From Candidatus Saccharibacteria bacterium UBA6175 (lineage in GTDB: Bacteria; Patescibacteriota; Saccharimonadia; Saccharimonadales; Saccharimonadaceae), in the NCBI GenBank assembly GCA_002422915.1, contig DITV01000004.1, forward strand, positions 168,825-232,824: DNA of 64,000 bases, written 5' to 3'. The position numbers and the translations under genes are program-made. The notes under the pieces are model-generated. The model worked only from the letters and a program-made list of their open reading frames with translations, was not told the DNA's origin and did not search any database. This document shows, piece by piece, positions 42,509 through 51,035 of the stretch. Position 1 is the first letter of the stretch; each line of letters starts with the position of its first letter.

Positions 42509-43129
42509 ATGTTACACCCTCGTCCACTTTCTTCTCAGGAACACACTGCAGAAACTATTTCTCACGACGCACTTGTTGAAACGGGTGTAGAATCCGTCCA
42601 TGACGGAGCACTTCGTCTATTTGGTGAAAAAGGAACTCAAGCCTTGAGCGACTTGAACGCTGAGTTTACTGCAGACGCGATTGAAGCACGTCAAAAAGCA
42701 GCTGCGCTTGCCGCCGCTGAAGCCCAGATTGATCGAAAGCCAGGCGCGAGCATTAAGCTACATGATCGTTCAGAGGCAATGAGCCGCTTTGTTAGGGCGG
42801 TCAGCACGATCAATCAAGCAAAGGGAGCGGGTGTTGCTCTCTCAACACCAGGAAGTGATTTTCGGACGAGGTATGCCGACCCTACTAAAGTAGCAGACAG
42901 CATGGAGAATAAAGCGATTCTTGCTGAGCGTGATGCGGATATCGCCCGACGTGTTCTCACGGGCGAGGCCGCTCTTCTTTCGGCAGGATTTGACGATCTT
43001 TACGCAATGGCGGCTCGTCGAGCGGTTCGTGATGAACTTTCACCCCTTTGGGAGACTGGGCCGAAAGCCCAAAAGAAGCGCATGGACGCGGTTAACGCAA
43101 CGAGTTATCCAAAACAGAATCTCAATTAG
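42509..43129 (+). CDS. Hypothetical helical protein, 206 aa
   Basis: Unrecognised. Cytosolic, Ala-rich and helical; the central part (AAALAAAEAQIDRKPGASIK) has a coiled-coil look. No cysteines. TATAAT lies 6 nt before the ATG. It is a single-gene unit closed by a strong terminator. Confidence 0.6.
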   Translation: MLHPRPLSSQEHTAETISHDALVETGVESVHDGALRLFGEKGTQALSDLNAEFTADAIEARQKAAALAAAEAQIDRKPGASIKLHDRSEAMSRFVRAVSTINQAKGAGVALSTPGSDFRTRYADPTKVADSMENKAILAERDADIARRVLTGEAALLSAGFDDLYAMAARRAVRDELSPLWETGPKAQKKRMDAVNATSYPKQNLN

Positions 43130-43130
43130 T

Positions 43131-43158
43131 AAAAAACTCCGGTTCGCCGGAGTTTTTT
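43131..43158 (+). terminator. Rho-independent terminator
   Basis: ACTCCGG-TTCG-CCGGAGT (43136-43153), a UUCG tetraloop hairpin between an A tract and a T tract, so it can work in both directions. Confidence 0.92.
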
Positions 43159-43200
43159 ATGAAGCAAATACACTGTATACGAGATGCTATACTGGCTTGA

Positions 43201-44028
43201 ATGGACCAATACATTCTTAACTCGGCTACGTTGAAAAAAGCAATTAATGTGATTGACACGAATGTTGACCCAAGAAAAGTGGGTGAGGAGTATATTCGTG
43301 CAGAACTCCATAGGTTATTCCGCTGGCACAAGGGTCGTCTTGATACTGAAATGGAGCGAATTAAAGGCCTGAGCACCTCAAGTTTTTACCGCATCCTCGA
43401 GGCTTTTTCTTTTACCTATCGACTTAACGGTGTGTTCTATCGTGTTGGTCACAAAAAGTTTTCATGGGTTGAGGTGATACTGCCGATTGACCAGATTGTC
43501 TTAACAGGCATTAAACCTCGAGTCGATGAAATTATTCAGACTGAAAGGATTGGAAGAAGGCCCTTATTGTTTGCACAATACTTGCGTGAATATTTTGAGC
43601 ACCATAATGAAGGGGATATTGACCCAGACTTGGTTGAATTTATTGTCGATGAGAGCCTTGAGGATCTAGAGTCTGAGATTATTTTGGCACAAGAAAAAAA
43701 CGGTGAGGTGCGCATTTTTGACGGGAGTCATCGATTGCTGGCTTTAGGCCAAAAAGGTGTTGAGAGCGTTCGCTGCTATGTTGCCATTGAAACGCCTGAA
43801 AGCGAGGCACTACCGATGAGAGGTGCGGCTGTATTCTTGCACTTGCGGCAGTTGTTTGAGCGTACTGATGACGCCGAGATGAGAGATCACATCATCGCGG
43901 TCACCAGTCAACTTGTTAAGACAAGCACCAACGGCGTCAAAGAGGTGCAAACGTACTGGATTGATTACGCAACTGAAGGCTTTGTCGCTGACGCAGGACG
44001 TAAGATCCTTGATCGTCTAGGCGTATAG
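43201..44028 (+). CDS. ParB/sulfiredoxin-like nuclease-fold protein
   Basis: 275 residues. The segment EVRIFDGSHRLLALGQKGVESV (about 178-200) resembles the ParB/Srx box (DGxHRLxAxxxxG), with the basic GSHR phosphate-binding turn. The remaining regions are charged and helical (an N-terminal helical domain, residues 1-75) and match nothing I know. A nucleotide- or DNA-acting enzyme is likely. TATACT lies 7 nt before the ATG. Confidence 0.6.
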   Translation: MDQYILNSATLKKAINVIDTNVDPRKVGEEYIRAELHRLFRWHKGRLDTEMERIKGLSTSSFYRILEAFSFTYRLNGVFYRVGHKKFSWVEVILPIDQIVLTGIKPRVDEIIQTERIGRRPLLFAQYLREYFEHHNEGDIDPDLVEFIVDESLEDLESEIILAQEKNGEVRIFDGSHRLLALGQKGVESVRCYVAIETPESEALPMRGAAVFLHLRQLFERTDDAEMRDHIIAVTSQLVKTSTNGVKEVQTYWIDYATEGFVADAGRKILDRLGV

Positions 44029-44043
44029 ACACTTAAATGTGAA

Positions 44044-44682
44044 CTATTTTGCTCGCGCCAGACGCAGGACGCTTATTCCAATCCAAAAGAGAGCAGCGGC
44101 AACCGGCAAAGCCATAACTCGGTCTATTGGGTGTGGAATGACTGCACCCAGGACAGTGAGCGCTGACCCGACGGCAAGAATTATGCCGGCTGTTCGTGAA
44201 AGTACATTTGACCGACTTATTGCGATACCGGAAATAATACCACCGAGAATATAGGTGATTCCGGTGAAGCTATACACGACACTTACTGCGGTAAGGGTAT
44301 ACGTTCCTGTCTCTCCTGTAATGAGTCCTTGCCATGTGGATACGAACTCTGGGAGGCTATTTGCAATTGCAGGAAGAATAAATGCTTCAGCAAAGTGAAA
44401 GCCAAAGATTAAGAACCAAAAAGTCATGAAGAGCCCGAGACCGGTCTTCCCAACCCAACCAATTCTGTTGCCAAGAATAGTAAACAAACCGACGATTCCA
44501 ACTATGGCTGCGGCGTCCATAATGAGGCTGATGACATGCACGATCAGCCATTGTTGAGAAGTTGTGTTTAGGATGGTATCCATGGGATGTGTAAACTGAA
44601 CGATTGTATAAAGGAATCCGGTAATAAGTAGTGCGATGCCTGTTAATTTTAAGGTGCCTAGTGTGGTCTGTGTTTTTTGCAT
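44044..44682 (-). CDS. Membrane protein, 212 aa, TetR-linked
   Basis: Six predicted transmembrane helices with no soluble domain; it resembles DUF4386-type membrane proteins. It is divergent from a TetR regulator with a palindrome between them, so it is probably the regulated gene. Confidence 0.65.
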   Translation of the reverse strand: MQKTQTTLGTLKLTGIALLITGFLYTIVQFTHPMDTILNTTSQQWLIVHVISLIMDAAAIVGIVGLFTILGNRIGWVGKTGLGLFMTFWFLIFGFHFAEAFILPAIANSLPEFVSTWQGLITGETGTYTLTAVSVVYSFTGITYILGGIISGIAISRSNVLSRTAGIILAVGSALTVLGAVIPHPIDRVMALPVAAALFWIGISVLRLARAK

Positions 44683-44703
44683 GTATAATCCTTGCGATAT
44701 TTA

Positions 44704-44720
44704 ACTTTACAGTGTAAAGT
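44704..44720. promoter_or_regulatory. TetR operator palindrome
   Basis: ACTTTACA-G-TGTAAAGT is a perfect 17-bp palindrome in the divergent region between the membrane protein and the TetR gene. It sits where a repressor would block promoters in both directions. Confidence 0.65.
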
Positions 44721-44761
44721 ATAATGAACGGGCACCAAAAGTGCAAGCTATAATAATTCTT

Positions 44762-45439
44762 ATGAAAAAAGATATTCAACCAAACCTTAGTAGAGAAAAG
44801 ATCGTCAACGAAGCGATTTCTTTAGTAAATGAAAGGGGCATGCCAGCATTAAGCATGCGAATGCTTGGTGCGCGACTTTCGGTCGAGGGGATGGCGCTTT
44901 ACTACCATTTTCCTAACAAGCAGGCTTTGATTGAAGCGATGCTTGATCGCGTGCATGCAGAAATCAGTATTCCAGAAGCGGATATTGCGTGGCAAGATTT
45001 TGTCCGACAACGTTCGGCAAGTGTCATCGAAGTGCTTCGTCATCATCCATGGGCAGCCACCCTGATGGAATCTGGTGTGCGCCCAGGGGAGTATACGATG
45101 CAAGATAGAGAGAGGTTGCTGGGCGTCTTTCGTCGAGCTGGCTTTTCTGTGTCGAACGCAGTCCACGCCATCACCATAGTCGACGTATTTACGTACGGCT
45201 TCGTCGCACAGCTGGTAAACCTCAGCTTTTCAACCAAGGAGGATGCAGCGGTGGTTGGACAGGACGTGATCGCCATGTTTGCACCCGACAAATATCCTTA
45301 TATGCGTGAGATGGTGAGTGAGCATATGCTGAAGCGAGGATATGATGTGATGGATGAGTTTGTATTCGGACTTGAACTTATCATTACAGGGCTCGAGCGT
45401 TTCGAAGGCGAGTCCAATAACAAAATAGAAACTCATTAA
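44762..45439 (+). CDS. TetR/AcrR family repressor
   Basis: Start ATG 44762, with TATAAT 7 nt upstream. 225 residues: N-terminal HTH (REKIVNEAISLVNERGMPALSMRMLGARLSVEGMALYYHFPNKQALIEAM) and a helical C-terminal ligand domain like TetR_C of tetracycline-type repressors. It probably binds the palindrome at 44704 and controls itself and the divergent membrane gene. Confidence 0.88.
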   Translation: MKKDIQPNLSREKIVNEAISLVNERGMPALSMRMLGARLSVEGMALYYHFPNKQALIEAMLDRVHAEISIPEADIAWQDFVRQRSASVIEVLRHHPWAATLMESGVRPGEYTMQDRERLLGVFRRAGFSVSNAVHAITIVDVFTYGFVAQLVNLSFSTKEDAAVVGQDVIAMFAPDKYPYMREMVSEHMLKRGYDVMDEFVFGLELIITGLERFEGESNNKIETH

Positions 45440-45487
45440 GGAGCTTCTATTAAGTATTAGTTCAATGGTGGGGGATTATAAACGAAT

Positions 45488-46186
45488 TTAGAACTGTTCT
45501 GCAATCGAAGCAATGATGTTGGCGTTTCGTTCGAGCATATCTTGACTTGTTTGTAGAGAGTGTGGTGCTTGAATATGGACCACTTGATCTATCTGTCCTG
45601 CGGCTTGTAGGGCTGAGGCGTTCCAATCCTGAGAGGGCATGACAATGCGTAGTGTGTTACTCCGGATCGCCCTATTTGTTCGTGTTGCATATGTATCTGA
45701 TAATTTGGCTATCTCGTCAAAAGTGATAGACGAAAACTTCGCTTCAACTGGAGCGGGTAGCGAAGTGCTCGGTCCTCCGTCACCTAATGCAAATGAGTAG
45801 CTGGGAAGTACGATACCATCGTCTTTGATGTGTAATCTTCCGAGTAATCGAGATTGATACATTGTAGAGATCGGGTGTAGAAGAGTTGGTGAAATAGATA
45901 TCGCGGTGACATTTTTAAAGCTTTCGACGCAACGTAGTGCTGCGAGTGCGCCCATGCTATGAGAAATAATGATGAAATCTATTGCTGGATTTGACTCAAC
46001 GATTTCTGCAATCTCACGTGTCTGATGTGAAGGAGAGGAAACTGCAAGCTCCCCAGATTCTAAAATATGTGCTCCATCGACATATCTAACAGCTCCATCT
46101 TGAATACGCTCGCTCACGTACTTCAGTGGGGCAAGGTTGCTTCCTTTGCTTGCAAGACCAGAGACCAGGATAACCTCTTTTGACAT
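45488..46186 (-). CDS. Alpha/beta hydrolase
   Basis: 232 residues. The nucleophile elbow is SHSMGALA (serine in GxSxG-like SHSMG, preceded by DFIIIS) and the terminal His is in QAPHSLQT. Substrate unknown; the C-terminal part lacks a lid domain. On the minus strand TATTAT lies 7 nt before the ATG (leaderless). Confidence 0.75.
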   Translation of the reverse strand: MSKEVILVSGLASKGSNLAPLKYVSERIQDGAVRYVDGAHILESGELAVSSPSHQTREIAEIVESNPAIDFIIISHSMGALAALRCVESFKNVTAISISPTLLHPISTMYQSRLLGRLHIKDDGIVLPSYSFALGDGGPSTSLPAPVEAKFSSITFDEIAKLSDTYATRTNRAIRSNTLRIVMPSQDWNASALQAAGQIDQVVHIQAPHSLQTSQDMLERNANIIASIAEQF

Positions 46187-46193
46187 AAATAAA

Positions 46194-46217
46194 ATAATAC
46201 CATCAAAATGGTATTAT
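46194..46217 (-). terminator. Terminator of tRNA-Ile2
   Basis: ATAATACCAT (46194-46203) and ATGGTATTAT (46208-46217) form a 10-bp hairpin just 3' of the tRNA, with T-rich DNA following on the minus strand. It doubles as the start region of the hydrolase gene. Confidence 0.6.
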
Positions 46218-46223
46218 ATCAAA

Positions 46224-46299
46224 TGGTGGGGCTGGATGGAATCGAACCATCTACCAAGTGGTTATGAGCCGCCTGCTCTAACCGATGAGCTACAGCCCC
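46224..46299 (-). tRNA. tRNA-Ile2 (CAT, lysidine type)
   Basis: Cloverleaf with acceptor GGGGCTG and encoded CCA; the anticodon loop CTCATAA reads CAT. The body (AGAGCAGGCGGCTCATAA, then CTTGGT) matches tRNA-Ile2 much better than elongator tRNA-Met, so C34 is probably changed to lysidine by TilS. The anticodon stem has a C29-A41 mismatch. Confidence 0.75.
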
Positions 46300-46359
46300 G
46301 CTAGAGGATATTATAGCGTATTTCTCGGTGATACTGGTGGTATAATAAGGCTAAAGCCC

Positions 46360-46797
46360 ATGAAAAACATAAACATCCGCAAAATTATCTATCATATTCG
46401 CCACCGATATCTCACCCTGAACAATGCTGTGATTGTGGCGGCCTTTTTGATTGCGGCCAGCTGGGTATGGGGATCTTTAGGGATGATGGAGCGAAACTAC
46501 ACGCTTCAGAAAGAAGTTGACACCAAAAAGCGCCAGCTGGAACTCGCGGAATTGCAGCGCGATACGTTGGCTTTTGAGAACCGATTTGTGGCAACACCTG
46601 AGTATCAAGAGCTGGCGGTTCGAGAGTCGCTTGGCCTGGTGCGACCGGGCGAGCGCGTACTGATTTTGCCCGAGAATACCGCCAAGGCAGATGCCGTTGA
46701 AGCAACACCAGCGCCAACTCTTGCCCAGTCGAGCAATCTTGAACAATGGGTCAACTTCCTCTTTGGCGGATATTCTAAGAGCATTTCGGGCGAATGA
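46360..46797 (+). CDS. FtsB/DivIC-like septum protein
   Basis: Start ATG 46360. 145 residues: one helix (about 20-42), then a coiled coil (LQKEVDTKKRQLELAELQRDTLAFENRF) and the conserved ending YQELAVRESLGLVRPGERVLIL, typical of FtsB/DivIC family proteins that join the FtsQ-FtsL division complex. Its ATG-rich end overlaps the next gene by 4 bp. Confidence 0.8.
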   Translation: MKNINIRKIIYHIRHRYLTLNNAVIVAAFLIAASWVWGSLGMMERNYTLQKEVDTKKRQLELAELQRDTLAFENRFVATPEYQELAVRESLGLVRPGERVLILPENTAKADAVEATPAPTLAQSSNLEQWVNFLFGGYSKSISGE

Positions 46798-47408
46798 TGG
46801 AACTGATTATCGGCGTCATCGCGATTACATTGGCACTGGTCAGCTACACGCTCTATATTAGCCATACGTTGCAGCGTAAAACCAAGCCACACGCTATGAC
46901 GTGGTTGGTGTGGTCGGGGTTGAACTTCTTTGTGTACAGTCAACAGGTTGCTGCTGGGGCTCAAGAGGGTGCCTGGGTGACGATTGGCGCGGGCTTTGGT
47001 TCGGGGCTCATCTTCCTGCTCTCACTCCATTATGGCGAGCGGTCGGTCACGCGGCTTGATTGGGCCTCGTTTGGGCTGATTGCGCTGATGCTCCTCTGGT
47101 GGTCGCAAAGCGGCGACGCTACACTTTCGGTGATTATCGTCATCATCATCTTCCTAGCTGGCTTTATGCCAACCCTTCGCAAGGCCTCAAAGAATGCCTT
47201 TGAAGAGACGGCCACCAGCTATGCGCTCAACGGTGCAAAGTTCTTGCTTTCATTTGTGGCCCTCGGCAGCATTACGTTTGTAACGGCTGCCTACCCGTTA
47301 ACACTGTTCATTATTAACACTGGCTTTGCTGTCTACTTGATCATGATGCGTCGCTACCACAAAAAACCACCTGCGCACAAGCGACAGGTGGTTCGTAAGC
47401 GTGCCTAG
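46794..47408 (+). CDS. Multi-pass membrane protein, 204 aa
   Basis: Six hydrophobic segments and a basic C-terminal tail. KPHAMTWLVWSGLNF recalls PQ-loop-like repeats, but there is no PQ pair. Function unknown. Co-transcribed with the FtsB-like gene (4-bp overlap), so it may also serve the envelope. Confidence 0.6.
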   Translation: MMELIIGVIAITLALVSYTLYISHTLQRKTKPHAMTWLVWSGLNFFVYSQQVAAGAQEGAWVTIGAGFGSGLIFLLSLHYGERSVTRLDWASFGLIALMLLWWSQSGDATLSVIIVIIIFLAGFMPTLRKASKNAFEETATSYALNGAKFLLSFVALGSITFVTAAYPLTLFIINTGFAVYLIMMRRYHKKPPAHKRQVVRKRA

Positions 47409-47414
47409 AAAGTC

Positions 47415-48641
47415 TTAGCGAGATTGGTAGGTTTCAACGAAGGTGTAGGCGTAGCCGGTTTTACCAGCACGACCAGCACGACCGATACGGTGCACGTAGT
47501 CGTCGTATACCTTAGGGATTGAGTAGTTGATAACGTGCGTCACGTCGGCAACGTCAATGCCACGGGCAGCAACGTCGGTGGCAACCAAGAAGTTGATTTG
47601 GTTTGCTTTAAAGCTCTTCAGGGCGCGTTGGCGCTGACCTTGGCTTTTGCCACCGTGCATTGAATCAACCGGGAAGCCGTGGTCGTAGAGTGACTTGTAA
47701 AGTCGTTCCACGCCGCGTTGGGTTTCATCGAAGATGATCACCTTGCTGACTTCGTCTTTTGAAAGCAGTTCTTTGAGCTTGTTCAGCTTGTCGTCGTGGC
47801 CACTGTAGTGGACGACGTCTTGGTGAACATTCTCAGAGGCAACAGACGACTGGATCTTAATGGTGACAGGGTCTTTGCTGAACGTTTCAATCAGGGCACG
47901 AACTTCTTTGTTCATGGTTGCTGAAAAGAACAGTGACTGGCGGTCATCGTGCATCTGATCAAGGATGCTACGGATGTCGCGCACAAAGCCCATGTCGAGC
48001 ATACGGTCAACTTCGTCGAGGACGACAATGTTGAACTGCTCGAGGCGCAGGCTGCCACGTTCAAGGTGGTCTTTAATACGGCCAGGTGTTCCGATCACGA
48101 TACGTGGGCGGGCAGCGAGGTCCATTAATTGTGGGCGCATTGGGCTTCCACCGATGAGGATGGCACCCATGAGTCCACTGCCTTTTCCGAGGCTGCGACA
48201 TTCCATTTCAATTTGCTGTGCGAGTTCGCGGGTTGGCGCGATAATCAGCACAGAGCTGTCTGGGTTCTCGATGAGTCGGTGAAGAATTGGCAGTGCAAAG
48301 GCAGCTGTCTTTCCGGTACCGGTTCCGGCCATCCCCAGTACGTCTTTTCCTTCAAGGGCCGGGCGAATTGCCTGGTCTTGAATTGGTGACGGTTGGGTGT
48401 AGCCCTTGAGAATCAAGTTGGCTTGCAATAGAGGAGTGAAGGCAAAGTCTTCGAAGCTGTGCGTTGGAACGTATTCCTCGGCTGGGGCAACAGCAACAGC
48501 TGCAGCCACAAAGCGACGGGCGTCAATGTATTCACTTTTTCCACCACGATTACGGTTGTTTTGTGAGGGGCCACGGCGTTGTTTGTTGCCAGGGCGCCCG
48601 TTTGAAGATGCTCCGTTATAAGAGCGATATGAGTAGGGCAT
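47415..48641 (-). CDS. DEAD-box RNA helicase
   Basis: A 408-residue helicase with Q motif, GMAGTGTGKTAAFALP (motif I), PTRELAQQ, VLDEVDRMLD (DEVD instead of DEAD), FSATMNKE (SAT) and HRIGRAGRAGK (motif VI). The N terminus carries a 50-residue basic Arg/Gly/Asn-rich extension of the RNA-binding kind. It resembles RhlE/CshA types. The leader is about 90 nt long, unlike most genes here, which suits post-transcriptional control such as cold induction. Confidence 0.92.
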   Translation of the reverse strand: MPYSYRSYNGASSNGRPGNKQRRGPSQNNRNRGGKSEYIDARRFVAAAVAVAPAEEYVPTHSFEDFAFTPLLQANLILKGYTQPSPIQDQAIRPALEGKDVLGMAGTGTGKTAAFALPILHRLIENPDSSVLIIAPTRELAQQIEMECRSLGKGSGLMGAILIGGSPMRPQLMDLAARPRIVIGTPGRIKDHLERGSLRLEQFNIVVLDEVDRMLDMGFVRDIRSILDQMHDDRQSLFFSATMNKEVRALIETFSKDPVTIKIQSSVASENVHQDVVHYSGHDDKLNKLKELLSKDEVSKVIIFDETQRGVERLYKSLYDHGFPVDSMHGGKSQGQRQRALKSFKANQINFLVATDVAARGIDVADVTHVINYSIPKVYDDYVHRIGRAGRAGKTGYAYTFVETYQSR

Positions 48642-48738
48642 TCTTGTCCTTTGGTTATAGTGTTACTTCGATTGTCGTCATGAAATCGAGTAAACTTTAA
48701 CTCTGAACTTAGCTCAACGTCATATTAACAATACCTTA

Positions 48739-48767
48739 ATATTAGCATAATTATCTTAGGATTGCAA
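48739..48767 (-). promoter_or_regulatory. Promoter of the DEAD-box helicase
   Basis: On the minus strand TTGCAA (48767-48762), 17-nt spacer, TAATAT (48744-48739), about 98 nt before the start codon. Confidence 0.6.
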
Positions 48768-48842
48768 GAGGAGGTTGGCTCTGGTATTAACTTGCTTGTT
48801 CGGCCAATGTGAGGTCACCGTAGCCAAACATACGCTGTTGCG

Positions 48843-49070
48843 TTAACGATTCCTTCTTTGCCGAGCTGGCGTACCGCATCGTGAAAGGCGAATTTGGTTG
48901 ATCTCGGGACTTTGAATTGCCATAAATGCAGCCCGTGAGTAGGATATCGGCTGATGTATCCCAATAACTTCAACCGCGAACTCTCGAGCCGCCTCCACTT
49001 CTTCGTCGGGTATCAGTTTTTTCAGCGTCACCGGCTCATCGGGCTGTTCTGGAGAGTGTTGGTGGTTCAT
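48843..49070 (-). CDS. Small ORF, possibly the 5' part of a frameshifted gene
   Basis: The 75-codon frame starts with a plausible acidic protein (MNHQHSPEQPDEPVTLKKLI, then PDEEVEAAREFAVEVIGI) but ends in low-quality RLSRCGTPARQRRNR. A different frame in the same stretch continues MRYASSAKKESLTQQRMFGY, then GDLTLAEQAS, to a stop at 48787 and looks natural; a third frame also has a plausible end. A short gene with a frameshift is likely, but I cannot identify it. Confidence 0.35.
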   Translation of the reverse strand: MNHQHSPEQPDEPVTLKKLIPDEEVEAAREFAVEVIGIHQPISYSRAAFMAIQSPEINQIRLSRCGTPARQRRNR

Positions 49071-49101
49071 GGAATCAGAGTATATCAGATTGTCGTGAAA
49101 G

Positions 49102-49133
49102 AAATAACGCCATCGGCGAGGATGGCGTTATTT
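49102..49133 (-). terminator. Terminator of tRNA-fMet
   Basis: AAATAACGCCATC (49102-49114) pairs with GATGGCGTTATTT (49121-49133), immediately 3' of the tRNA; T-rich sequence follows on the minus strand. Confidence 0.85.
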
Positions 49134-49134
49134 C

Positions 49135-49213
<79 letters not shown>

Positions 49214-49224
49214 ATACAACGTCA

Positions 49225-49253
49225 ATAATAACAGATGAACGGATACTTTTCAA
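49225..49253 (-). promoter_or_regulatory. tRNA-fMet promoter
   Basis: Minus strand TTGAAA (49253-49248), 17-nt spacer, TATTAT (49230-49225), 11 nt before C1 of the tRNA. Confidence 0.7.
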
Positions 49254-49331
49254 GGTGTGTTGCCCAGCGGGCAGGGCGCAGACGATAATGTCCACGCTCC
49301 TGCCCGCCGGTTGGGAGTCGCCGCGTCGTTG

Positions 49332-49589
49332 CTAGGTCGTATATCCCTCGTAGAGGAACAGGGTGACCCAGAACAGCGCGAACCCCAGCATCGCTCCCGC
49401 CAGTGCTCCGAGTACGGGTGCTCCTCCTGAGTTGGCGACGACTGCGCCAACCATGGAGACGACGCCCATCACGATTGAGCAGGCGAAGCCGAGTCGTCGG
49501 CTCTCTGAGAACATGCGGTACGTGACGACCGCAAGTATCACAGTGATGACAAGAACGACTGCGAGGGTCCACATAAGCCCAGCATCCAT
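49332..49589 (-). CDS. Small membrane protein, 85 aa
   Basis: Two or three transmembrane helices (about 5-25, 33-52 and 60-82), no soluble domain and no family I know. AAGGTGG lies 6 nt before the ATG. The region 49260-49600 is richer in GC than its flanks. A hairpin at 49267-49307 (GCGGGCAGG/CCTGCCCGC) lies after its stop. Confidence 0.55.
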   Translation of the reverse strand: MDAGLMWTLAVVLVITVILAVVTYRMFSESRRLGFACSIVMGVVSMVGAVVANSGGAPVLGALAGAMLGFALFWVTLFLYEGYTT

Positions 49590-49655
49590 GCTTTACCACC
49601 TTCTTGGTCGGGGGACTTCCAGGTACCTTTATAGACTCTTTTTAGAATATGTCAA

Positions 49656-51026
49656 TTAGACGAGTTTGGTCGCAGCCACGCGAATTGCTTCCGACCAGCT
49701 CAGGAAGGCGTGGGGAGTATCGGCGAGCTGTTTGGCGGTGAGTGAGTGCTTGACGGCCAAGGTCACCTCGTGGATCATCTCGCTGGCATGAGGAGCAACA
49801 ATAGTACCACCTAAGATAACACCTTTACGGTCAACAATTAGTTTGACGAAGCCATCACGGAAGTCAGCCGTGTTGCTGCGGGCGATAATGTTCAATGGTG
49901 CAACTGCTTTTTTAATGGCCAGATCACGCTTGGTGCAGTCATCTTCGCTGAGGCCAACGTGAGCAATTTCAGGGAAGGTAAAGATAATCGAGGGGGTTGC
50001 GGTATAGTCGGGGACGATTGGGGTTTTCTGGAAGAGATTGTGCGCAGCGACACGGCTTTCAAGCAGGGCTGTGTGGGTGTTGCTGAGCCCGCCAAGGACG
50101 TCACCTGCGGCGTATATATGCTTGGTGCTGGTCTGCAAATGAGCGTTCACCTCAATTCCCTTGGGCGTGTATTTCACTGATGCGTTTTCGAGGCCAAGGT
50201 CAACCAGCGGCGCTCGTCCGGCTGCGATGAGGATTTCATCAACCTTAATGTGTTTTTCAACACCTCCGCGGCTAATCAGGACTCGTTTGCCAAGGCCTTC
50301 TTTGGTGACCGACAACACTTTGGTGTGAGTCAGGATGGTCGCACCTTTTTGTTCGGTCAGGATTTTTTCAAGTAGTTCGCCTACTTCGGCATCTTGCTTA
50401 GGAAGTAAGCGCGCGGCTTTTTCAACGATATAGACTTTGGTGCCGAACGTGGCCATCAGTTGGGCAATTTCAATGCCGTGGCTGCCCCCGCCAATCACAC
50501 ACAGGCTTTTTGGTGGCCGAATTGCCTCAAGAATGGTGCGAGGCGTGTAAAAGGTCACGTCCTCAATACCCTGAATCGAGGGGACAATCCACTCTGAGCC
50601 AGTCGCAATCAAAAACTTAGCGGCGGACAGATGGCGACGATTGACGCTGATTTCATGAGGACTCAAGAAGTGGGCGCTGCCGTTAAAGGCGCTGATGCCC
50701 TGGCTTTCGTAGAACTTTCGACTTCCCCCAGCGCCGGTGCGTTTGACAGCCAGGTCCTTCCAGGCGCGAATTGAAGGGTAGTTGTAGCCAAGGGTCGAGG
50801 TGCGGAGGCCAAACGTGCTGCCATGACGCGCTTCGTCGAACAGGCGAGCAGCATGCATGAGGGCATTGGTCGGAACATCGCTCCAGTTGGGTGAGTCACC
50901 GCCAAAGGTGTCACGTTCAACAATCGCCACGCGTTTGCCGCTGCGGGCCGCGATGGTTGCGGCAGCACTCCCGCCGGCGCCACTGCCGATAACAATTAAG
51001 TCGTAATCAAATGTGTGTTGAGCCAT
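49656..51026 (-). CDS. FAD/NAD(P)-dependent oxidoreductase lacking the redox cysteines
   Basis: A 456-residue member of the pyridine nucleotide-disulfide family: FAD site VIGSGAGGSAAATIAARSG, second Rossmann site VIGGGSHGIEIAQLMATFG, IYAAGDVLGG and a C-terminal dimerisation domain. Where lipoamide dehydrogenase and mercuric reductase have GGTCLNVGC it reads GGDSPNWSD, so both active-site Cys are gone (Ser and Asp). It cannot do the usual dithiol chemistry; an NAD(P)H-quinone or oxygen reductase, or a transhydrogenase-like role, is more likely. Confidence 0.85.
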   Translation of the reverse strand: MAQHTFDYDLIVIGSGAGGSAAATIAARSGKRVAIVERDTFGGDSPNWSDVPTNALMHAARLFDEARHGSTFGLRTSTLGYNYPSIRAWKDLAVKRTGAGGSRKFYESQGISAFNGSAHFLSPHEISVNRRHLSAAKFLIATGSEWIVPSIQGIEDVTFYTPRTILEAIRPPKSLCVIGGGSHGIEIAQLMATFGTKVYIVEKAARLLPKQDAEVGELLEKILTEQKGATILTHTKVLSVTKEGLGKRVLISRGGVEKHIKVDEILIAAGRAPLVDLGLENASVKYTPKGIEVNAHLQTSTKHIYAAGDVLGGLSNTHTALLESRVAAHNLFQKTPIVPDYTATPSIIFTFPEIAHVGLSEDDCTKRDLAIKKAVAPLNIIARSNTADFRDGFVKLIVDRKGVILGGTIVAPHASEMIHEVTLAVKHSLTAKQLADTPHAFLSWSEAIRVAATKLV

Positions 51027-51035
51027 AAATTCTCC

